DNA of 64,000 bases from assembly GCA_015183035.1 (NCBI GenBank), contig JACZZP010000012.1, forward strand, positions 1,984,001-2,048,000, given 5' to 3'. Made by a program: the position numbers and the translations under genes. This stretch comes from Meloidogyne chitwoodi. Lineage: Eukaryota; Nematoda; Chromadorea; Rhabditida; Meloidogynidae. Below the pieces are notes generated by a model. That model was not told where the DNA came from and made no database searches. It saw only the letters and a program-made list of their open reading frames with translations. Shown one piece after another: positions 36,753 to 45,600 of the stretch. Position 1 is the first letter of the stretch; every line of letters begins with the position of its first letter.

Positions 36753-37850
36753 CAGTGATCGGCAAGTTCCAAAATTTCCACTGGAACCGGTTCCAGTTCC
36801 GGAACTGGTTTTTTAATTTTTGCAGTTCCAGTTCCGGTTCCGGAACCGGTTTTTTAATTTTTGCAGTTCCAGTTCCGGAACCGGTTTTTGATTTTTTGTA
36901 GTTCCAGTTCCAGTTCCGGAACCGGTTCCAAACCAGTTCCAGTTCCAAAACCGACATTTTTTTTTATTAATTATGAATTTTCCATTTTTCCGTCAGAATT
37001 AAGAGTAAATATAATGTATAAACCAGTGGTACACTTATAAGAATTTCAGTATCCGTATACGGATATATCCATGTGGCTTATATCCATATCTGTGTCTAAA
37101 AATTCTATATCCGTACGCTGGTATACCCATTTTTTCCTAAAATTGTCAAAACAAAAGAAGTTTTGGAGGGGATATTTTTTATATGAAGTCTTAAAATAAA
37201 TAAGATTTTTCTGCAGAGAAAAGTATTTAAAACATGTTTTTTCGGGTTGCGCGCAACGTCGGGTAGTTAAATTTTCAAAATTTGGGTTTTTTAGCGATGC
37301 ATGCGAAAATTTTGAAAATTTATTGGACATTAGTTGCAACAATTCACCAATTTCAGCGCCGCAGGCAAAAAATTTTAAAATTTTTTAAACCTCTGTTGCC
37401 AAAAATTACACTTTTTTATGGCCATAGGCGAAAATTTAAGACTTAATTTTGTTTCAAAAATTTTTAAAATAAAGAAAAGTAACTCTAACAGCAACTAATG
37501 TACTCCAAGTAGCTTTCCCATAACAAAGGATTCGAACCCAAGACATCAGACAAAATAAACTAACGCTTTAACCACACAACCATAGATTCACAATGGAAAA
37601 AGGCAAATAAATTATTTATAAACGTTTTCTTTCTTCTTTTCTCGCTTACAAAAATAAATTAGGAGAGTGAATAGAGAGACCTTAGGAACCGGTTCCGGAA
37701 CCGGTTCCAAACCAGTTCCAGGCATCAACCAGTTCCACGGTTCCAGTTCCAAACCGGTTCCAGGAATCAACCAGTTCCGCAGTTCCAGTTCCGGAACTGG
37801 AACTGGAACCGACCAGTTCCGGAACTGGAACTGGAACTTGCCGATCACTG
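36753..37850. mobile_element. Non-autonomous hAT-like element with minisatellite arms (element 1)
   Basis: The ends are perfect inverted repeats CAGTGATCGGCAAGTTCC, flanked by an exact 8-bp duplication ATTATAAT (36745-36752 and 37851-37858). Both are hallmarks of the hAT superfamily. Inside each end lies an array of GGAACCGGTTCC/CAGTTCCGGAAC units (about 36770-36955 and 37683-37842), in inverted orientation relative to each other. The roughly 700-bp middle contains a TCAGCGCCGCAGGC motif (about 37352) and an antisense tRNA-like sequence (37511-37592). No transposase is encoded, so it would depend on one elsewhere. It sits inside an F-box gene exon. Confidence 0.88.
37511..37592 (-). repeat. 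tRNA-like sequence inside hAT-like element 1
   Basis: On the minus strand GTGTGGTTAAAGCGTTAG (A-box-like) is followed by TGGGTTCGAATCC (a near-consensus B-box). Its counterpart in the element at 58792-59791 occupies the same relative place and orientation. Confidence 0.6.
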
Positions 37851-38312
37851 ATTATAATATTAAAAAATTGTTTGGCAAAAAGACTAAAGAAGAAGAACGT
37901 TATTATTATTATAGTTGGGTTAATAATGAGCCAAAATTTAAGAGAGTAGCAGATTACGATTTTGTCAGCATAAAAAACCCAAAAAAGCGTATAGGGATTT
38001 CTCTTTTGTATGATATTGGTTCTAACAAAGTTTCTGCTGTTGATCTCGGAGAATATCCATAAGTCATTATTTATTATAAATAAATTATTTGTATTTATTA
38101 TATTTTTGTTTAATGTTAAAAATAATATATTTATAATTATAAAATTTTATTGTTGTTTGATTTTTTTGTAAAAGTGTAAGTATAAGGGAAAAAAAAGTAT
38201 CAAATTTAAAAAATAATTTATTTTTTAAATTTAGTTCTATTTCAAAGCAGAAACCAATCCAACACAAAACCGCCTTAATTAATTCTATATTTTATTTTAA
38301 TTAAAAGTTTTG

Positions 38313-39731
38313 CTACCCGCACTCAACACAACATTCTTCTGCTGCTGTAGTTTCTACAAAAAATTAATAAATAATTTTAAAATTTTCTAAACTTTTTTTA
38401 GTCGATATTGTATCATTATTTAATTTATTTTCTCCGGGCATAGGTTGTACAGTGAAAATTACAGCTTTTTGTTGTTTATTAGGAACAGCCATTGAAGAAT
38501 ATTGTTGTGCGAATAAATGTTGCCTCCCTATTGTTGATATAGAACTGGAAAAATATGAGGAGAAAATAAAAATGTTTTCCGGAAAGAAAATATAAAATCA
38601 GAATTAACAACTTTCCGGAAAGAATATATTAAATCAGAATTAACAACTTTCCAGAAAGAATATATTAAATCAGAATTAACAACTTTCCGGAAAGAATATA
38701 TAAAATCAGAATTAACAACTTTCCGGAAAGAATATATAAAATATTCATACGATGTAGTAGCTTGTGAAGAAGCAGGAACAAATGATCGTAATGGTGATGG
38801 GCTTCGTTTAGGCGTTGGGCAAGTAGAAATGACAGGGCTATTATTACTACCTGCAGAGATACGCCGAAATGGAAGGGCCGAAAAATAGGGAATGGGCACG
38901 GGATTATTATTATAATTTTTATTGTGCATTAATTTAAACTTTTCAGGTGTTTTTAATATTTTAAAACTAAAATAAAGTTTTAATAAATATTTTTTAATAA
39001 ATTTTTGGAAAGAAAACAAACAATAACCATTCATTCGTGGAAGAAAAATAAAATATATAAAAATAATTCATTAAAAAATTTTTTAGGCAAAAACAAGTTT
39101 AATAAATTAATTGTTTAGTGTCATTAAAATTTTTTCTGGAAAACAAAATTCTGATTCATTAATCTAATACCTAAAATTCTGATTTATATAAAACTTTCCG
39201 GAAAAGTTTATCTAATTAAATCAGAAATTAAAAATTCTGAAAGTTTTTTAAATTTAATTATAAAATACATGAATAATATTTTTGTTTTCTTTCAATAAAA
39301 TTAAGTTTAAAAATTAATTAATTGTTTCTCTTATTTTTAAAGTAAATAAAAGGTTAGTGTATTATTAATGCTTAATTTAATTTTATTTAAAAAATTAATT
39401 TAATATTTTTACCTTCACAACAAGGACAACCTTTTGCCCTTCTACTAAGTAACCATACTTTAGATTGATTTTCATTTTTTCCTTCATTCTCAGGTGTTGA
39501 AGGATTTTCTTCCTTATAAAAAAGAAATTCATGTCGAGCAGTTAATCCTTCAGAAAAAAGCCTTGATAAAATATTTTATTTAATTTTTTTTTAATATTTT
39601 TACCATTGTACAAGTTCTTCTTGCATTATTTCCTTATCGACTTTTAAAAATTCTTGATTAGGAAATAATAATTCTAATGCTGCTTTTAATTCAATTTCAT
39701 CCATTGCAAATAATCTTCTTCGATATTTCAT
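38313..39731 (-). CDS. Unrecognised protein with Cys-rich segments
   Basis: Exons link in frame from MKYRRRLFAMDEIELKAALE at 39731, through a short second exon (FSEGLTARHEFLFYKEE..., ending VWLLSRRAKGCPCCEG near 39415) and a third exon at about 38755-38965. The third exon is rich in Ser, Pro and Asn (CPTPKRSPSPLRSF). A fourth exon at about 38408-38547 and a short last exon ending EECCVECG at a TAG at 38313 follow. The linker between exons 3 and 4 is a 36-bp minisatellite. No family is recognised. The Leu/Glu-rich N-terminus may be helical, and the two Cys clusters (GCPCCEG, ECCVEC) could bind metal or be lipid-modified; these are guesses. Neighbours give no functional hint. Confidence 0.55.
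38570..38750 (-). repeat. 36-bp minisatellite in an intron, open in frame
   Basis: About five copies of a unit containing TTTCCGGAAAG and AATCAGAATTAACAAC lie between two exons of the unrecognised gene. The unit length is a multiple of three. Unspliced reading from the upstream exon passes through it as 12-residue repeats around SFRKVVNSD before a stop. Confidence 0.75.
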
Positions 39732-41775
39732 TTTTTAATTAGGTACTAAAAAATAATAATTTTGGTAAATTCTGATTAAGTTTTATCTATGTTTATTTAA
39801 AATTCTGATTTATTATAAACATTCCGGAAAACAAATGTTTTAAAAATATTCGGATTTATTTAAAACATTCTTCCGGAAAACAAATGTTTTAAAAATATTC
39901 TGATTTGTTTAAAACATTCTTCCGGAAAACAAATGTTTTAAAAATATTCTGATTTTTTAAAACATTCCAGAAAAACAATGTTTTAAAAACATTCTAATTT
40001 TTTAAAAATTCTGGAAAACAAATGTTTTAAAAATATTCTGAAAAAGTTTTATATTTATAGATTATATATATGTACAATATTTTAACAATTAAAAATATAA
40101 AAATGAATGTTTGTTTATTGTTAAATACTTTTTCCGTTAAATTTTCTTCGATTTTTATTTAAATAAATTTTAATATAAATAAAAATCAATTTTTTCTTTT
40201 TAATCTGTCTTGTTAACAAAATTTTTGATTTTTAAGTAAATAAATATTTTTATCCGATTATTTATCTTGACACACAAGTATTTTACTCTTTATTTTATTT
40301 TTTTTGTAATTCCTATTAATTTTTGGAAGAAAATAATAAAATAAAATATTTACATATTTTACATATTTTTATTAAAAAAATTGAGAAAAAATAATGATGA
40401 AATATTTTGCCTAAAAATAAATTAAAAAATAAATATTATTAGCTATGACTAATTTAAAAAACTGAAAATTAAATTTTAAAAAAATATCAAAACTTTAAAT
40501 TATCAAATAATCTCTTTATGATATCTTACTTTAATATTTTAAATTTTTAAATTATTTTTATTTTATTAAATTTTCAATTTTTTTCCTAAAATGAAACATT
40601 TTTGTCTTCATTTTAAAAAGTTTAAGACCAAAAATTTTAAAATTTAATTAGTTTCTTCTTTTAAAAATATTACATAATATTATATATTTAAAATGTTCGT
40701 TTTTAAAATAATTAAATTTTTAAAAAACTTAAAATAACCATAATGAAATTTAAATAATGGGCAGAGACACAGACTTTGCTCTTTAACTTTAAAAAATTTT
40801 TCTTCAAAAAATTAAATTTTTTTTTAATAAAAAAATAATTTAATTTTAAAAAAATTAAAAAAAAATTTTTTTTAATATTTTTTCCTTTAATTTTAATAAT
40901 TTAATTAAATTATATCCACTCAATTAAGCGTTAATTATTATATAGACACGCCCACCTTTTTTTAATAAACTTTGTTTTGTTAAAATAAATAAACTTGACG
41001 TAGTGTCTCCGCCTACCCCATTCTATATAATACTATTCTGATAATTATTTTTTAATATTTTCCGGAATATACTTATCCGTAATATTTTCCAACTTTCTTT
41101 TTTTATTAAAATATTTTTTCTAAAAATTTAATATACTTTTTTTGAATAATTAAGGGTAAAAGAATTTAATTTTTTCTTTGCACTTTTATTTTCTATTATT
41201 AAATTGTATTTTATATTTTTAATGTTTTTATTTCAATTTTATTTTTGTATTTAATAATGCTTTTGTTTTAATTTTTTTATTTGTGATTTATTATTTTTAT
41301 TGTCTTTTTTCACTCAATTTTATTTTTAAAATTTTAATTTATTTTTTATCACTTTTATTTCAAAGACCTTTTTATATTTATTTTTATCTGAAAACACATA
41401 TTTCATGTAAATTTTTAATTAAATGTGAAAAATCTTTTATTTGGGATATAGCCAAATTGCTTAACACATTCCGCCCAATTAAATACATTTTCTTTTGACC
41501 AGAAAAATTTTTTACTAAAAAAGAAATACAAATATATTATTTTAGTATTTTACTAAAATTTAATTTTTTGTATTTTTTTTAGTTTTAACTTATATTTTCA
41601 CACTAATGTAAGTTTATTTTTGTGTTGTGTTTTTTCCAAGTTTATTTTTATTTGTTTATTTTTTTTTGTATTTTCTCCGTTATTTTCCAAGTTTATTTAT
41701 TTTATTATATTTTATTCAAGTTTATTTTTATTTAATTTATAAAAAAAACTTTTTTACAGTTTCTTCATTAATATT
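39732..41775. other. Intergenic region with TTCCGGAA minisatellite
   Basis: This is a spacer between two divergent genes. A tandem array with unit about 49 bp occupies roughly 39770-40040. The rest is AT-rich; a weak inverted repeat around GAGACAC (about 40755 and 41015) was seen. The open frame at 41283-41498 is low complexity and not called. Confidence 0.55.
39770..40040. repeat. Tandem array of TTCCGGAAAACAAATGTTTT units
   Basis: Four to five copies of a unit of about 49 bp occur (TTCCGGAAAACAAATGTTTT, then a spacer with TATTCTGATTT and AAAACATTC). It shares the TTCCGGAA and TCAGAAT/ATTCTGA words with the minisatellite at 38570-38750 but has a different unit length. Confidence 0.75.
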
Positions 41776-42313
41776 TTGTGTTTTATTACAATTATGAAAT
41801 TCAACTTAACTTCTTTTAACAACTTAATATTAACAATAATATTTTTAATTCATTTATTTACTTATAATAATGTTCAAAGTTTTGATTATGAAATACGACA
41901 GTTTGGTCCTTCACAAATTAATAATGTTCCAGGCATTTCTCAACGTTCACTTTTTGTTGATTCAGAAATTAATTCTGAGGTTTTTTTTTAGAATTTATTT
42001 TATTTAAAAAAAATATTTAAAAAATAATATAATTTTTTTATTTTTCCTAATTTGGTATTTTGACCAAAAAAAAAGTTAATTCATGCATGCAAAATAAAAA
42101 AAATATATTTATGCTTCAAAAATTATTTTAAAAATATTTTTATGCTTAACTTTTTTCCATAAAAAAAATAAATATTTATTTATTTTAAAAATATTCAAAA
42201 AAATTTAGGACAATGCCGGCTTTATTGGAAATTTGCCTTCAGGCAGACGTAGAATTATTCAACCACCACCATTAAAAAGAAATAATATTTTTACAAATTT
42301 TAAAAGAAAATAA
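41776..42313 (+). CDS. Small secreted protein, possible peptide precursor
   Basis: There are two exons. Translation may start at 41776 or, more likely, at the inner Met at 41794 (MKFNLTSFNNLILTIIFLIH), which gives a clean signal peptide ending near NNVQS. The first exon ends ...EINSE at a GT donor near 41980. The second exon begins at about 42210 with DNAGFIGNLPSGRRR and ends NIFTNFKRK at a TAA at 42311. The mature part is about 70 residues with basic cleavage-type sites (RRR, KR) flanking short segments, as in neuropeptide precursors; GFIGNLPSG followed by RRR could give an amidated peptide. No Cys are present. No family is recognised, so peptide precursor is a suggestion only; a secreted effector or cuticle-associated peptide is an alternative. 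Confidence 0.6.
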
Positions 42314-42604
42314 ATAAAGAAAAAAAATTAAGATATTTTTTAATAAAATTGATCTCTCTCCTTTTTATTTTTTATTAAATAAATATAAAGAATAATTAAT
42401 TTTTAAAAAATAATAATTTTTTAAATATTATAGACAATATAATACATCAATTAACATTTAAATATATTAAAAATGTCAAAAACAGATGAATTTACCTACG
42501 TAATATTTTTTTAATTTTACAAATTATTTCTATTGAAAAAAGAAAATATTTAAAAAAAATAAAAAAATGTATTTTTTTGACAAAATTAAGCAACGGGAAC
42601 TAAT

Positions 42605-45600
42605 TTAAATAAAAATATAAAAAAGAAACAAAATTAAATAATAATTAAAAATTAAATTAAATGATTTACATGTTTCTTCTTTTTTAGTAATAAAAATATC
42701 GTCATCACCCATTTTTTCGTTTTCTTTTAAAATAAAATTTATTGGAGGAAGGCATTTAGTTGTTAATATTTGAGATTTTTCATCATTTGAATTATTTAAA
42801 TTATTATTTAAAATAAATAAAGATGAAAAACAAAATTGTTCACATTCTGGACAGATTATTTGACCTTCACGTAACCAACCATTTACCATCTTTTTTTTTT
42901 TTTTAATTAAAAAATTAAATTTAAATTTCAAACAAACAAACCTTTTTAATATAAATTGGTTGTCCAGGTTTATAACAAGGATAAAGCTTTGTTGAATTAT
43001 ATACACGAATATTTACTCTACCATTTAAACAAATAATCTAAATTAATTAAAATTAATTTTTTTTAATTTAAATAAAAATAAACCTGATAACAACCAGCCA
43101 TAAATTGTGAATATGTTCTGGTTCTTCCACACTTTTTTTCTGTCCAACTGGAACCTAAATCTAGACAACGGGAACCATGTCCATAAAGCTCTAGAATCTG
43201 TAATTGGACAGAATTATTTTTAAAAAATCAGAAGATATTCCCTCAATCACTTACAGCATTTCCCTCACTCGATTCTTCTCCAATATCTCCATCAGGGGGT
43301 CCATTACCATTTAATTCACAACGACTATCTCTACGTCCACTTAAATTGCTAATAGCCTTCCATTCAAATTCTTGATTGTAAGGGCAATAATCGGCTAATT
43401 CAACAGAACCACCATAATATTTTAATCCTTCTTTTCTAACACCTTTAAGTTGAGCAAAATTTCTATATTGTTGAGGCAAAGGAGATTTATGTGGAACTAA
43501 ATTACAGAGAGCCAAAGAATCCTTTTAAATAATTTAAAAATTAATTATTTATTTAAAAATTCCCCCCAAACCCTTTGATCTGTACAACGAGTTGTTGCTA
43601 ATGATCTGCTTCCATCATGTTTAATATCTGCACAAAAAGGAGAAGCTGTTTCATTCCTTTAATTTTTTATAAATTTAACTATTAATTTATTTATAAAAAA
43701 AATTATTTTATTTTTCGAAAGAATAAATTTAAAAATAAATTAAAAAAAAAACCTTTCCATTCGTTGCTTAATCCAATATCCACAACTTTTTAAAGCAAAA
43801 TCACATCCCAAATTATTACCCCAATGTAAGGGTTCTGCCACAGAATAATTAGCTTTATACCAACCACTATCTTCCATTAAAGCTAATGTTAGGCGAGAAT
43901 AAACTGGATTTTGTGTGTGAGTGCCTGTCATCGCTTCATTTTCGAAAAGACGTTTTTCCCAATGTGTTAGGGCTGTTCCATCACCTCCCTTAATATAACA
44001 AATAAAATAAAAATAATTAAAAATTAACTTGATTTTCTAATTCAGCACCTTCCAATTTTGAACAATTAAAATGCTTTCTAGCCTCTAAAGTTGTACGTTC
44101 TGTGACCAATAAATGAACTGGATGCGGTAACTGAATAGAGAAAAATAAATTTTAAATTTTTTTTAAAAAAACCTCTCCTTCAGCTGTCCACCAATCTTCT
44201 CTAATTATTATTTTTACGGTTGACGGTTCTGGATCATAATAACCCCTTTCACGGTTAAAAGAAAGTGGACGGCCACTATTTTTATTTCTTTGAAATTTAA
44301 ATATTTTTTTTTAAATAAAATTTAATTACTAAAACCTTCTAGACCTTGGACGACCTTCTGAATCACGAAAAAATGCGTATAGACCAGCTGAAAATCCAAG
44401 AGCATGTAAAATTTCGTGTTTAACTGTTGAGAGAAGAACTTCCTTTAAAAATAAGATAATCAATTATATTTTACTTTTATTTTGTCAAAAAACCTCTTTT
44501 TAACAATAAAAACATATATACCTGATCATGTGCGTGCGTTGATAGAGCTTGTGGGCAAATATTAACATGTCCAGCTATAGGCCTAAAAAATCATTTAAAA
44601 ATAATTGATTTTTAAATAAAATAATAAATCAAAAAACCTGTCTAATTCAGCCTCTTGTTGGCAATGAGCAGCATAAGCAATTGTATCATCATTTTGACAA
44701 CGCTGCGAAGCTACAGCAGAAACATAAAGTAAAAAATCTGAGTCAACAATGCCTGGACCATCTGGTGGACCAGAGGGAATACAAGAAAGAGGATTTGATT
44801 GCAAACAAAAGCGACATTGCTAAAAAAATAAATTTTTAATAATTTTTAAGTAATTTTTTAATAAAAAATGGCAATCCTTAACAATTGGGGCTCCACCCCA
44901 AATAATCGCAGTGGCATAGTAAAAACGTGTTTTTAGGGGTTATCGAGGTCGCTAATCACGAATCTGATCTTATCACCAATCCTTATCATTTTATCACTAA
45001 TTTTTAAAATCACAGATTTTATCATGGATCTTTTCCAAATTACTCAACTTATTAATACAAAAGAATCTGCTATTCAATAGTTACAACAACGTAACATTTT
45101 ACGGTCTGTAACTCCACTATGCCCATCATGTAATCAGCTAATGAGCGAAAATTTTGATAAAATCTGTGATTTTAAAAATTAGTGATAAGAAAAAAATGAT
45201 ATCAGATTCGTAATCAGCGACCTCGATAACCCCTAAAAACATGTTTTTACTATGTCACTGCGATTATTTGGGGTGGAGCCCCAATTGTTAAGGATTGCCA
45301 AAATAAACAAACGAAAAGATGTTCGTCAGGAACAACAACTTCTCCACAATATGTAATTTGCCTACAACGAGTTACACAACGCAAAAAGGGGGAATTCTGA
45401 TCAGAATAGTATTGGTTGTGCTCACATTTTCTAAAAATTAAAAAACTTTTTCTTTCAAATAAAAAAAACAGAACGCCAAAAAATAAAATAAAATCCACAA
45501 ATTTAAAAATAATTTGTTTTCTAACCGACTAAGACGTATCGGAGCTAGTGAACTTCGAACAGACAAAGCTTGCTAAAATTGAAAAAAATGTTTATAAAAA

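Larger units (their letters stand above)
35876..38062 (+). pseudogene. F-box protein gene interrupted by a hAT-like insertion
   Basis: The gene starts at 35876 with MKSLPFDVYLDILKCFNYNQ, the N-terminal F-box motif (Skp1 binding in SCF ubiquitin ligases), as in the large F-box families of root-knot nematodes. Exons follow at about 36093-36162, 36264-36402 and 36445 onward, through small introns. The last exon is open to ...VSDYN and is then cut at 36753 by a 1098-bp transposable element. Beyond it (37859-38062) the same reading frame resumes as IKKLFGKKTKEEE and ends at a TAA at 38060. The element adds a Gln and then an in-frame stop right after the junction, so the allele as read would make a protein lacking its last 68 or so residues. 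The insertion looks recent because its 8-bp duplication is perfect. Splicing it out or using a heterozygous empty allele cannot be excluded. Confidence 0.75.

Noticed and set aside
37046..37342. 98-codon open frame on the minus strand
   Set aside because: It lies in the middle of the hAT-like element, is not transposase-like and follows the repeated TATCCATAT sequence; treated as chance.
37667..37850. Open frame rich in Gly/Thr/Pro/Val preceding the F-box C-terminal exon
   Set aside because: These codons come from the GGAACCGGTTCC array of the transposon; only the part after 37858 belongs to the F-box gene.
40754..41024. Inverted GAGACAC words (AATGGGCAGAGACAC and its inverse)
   Set aside because: The similarity covers only about 15 bp with gaps; too weak to call a mobile element.
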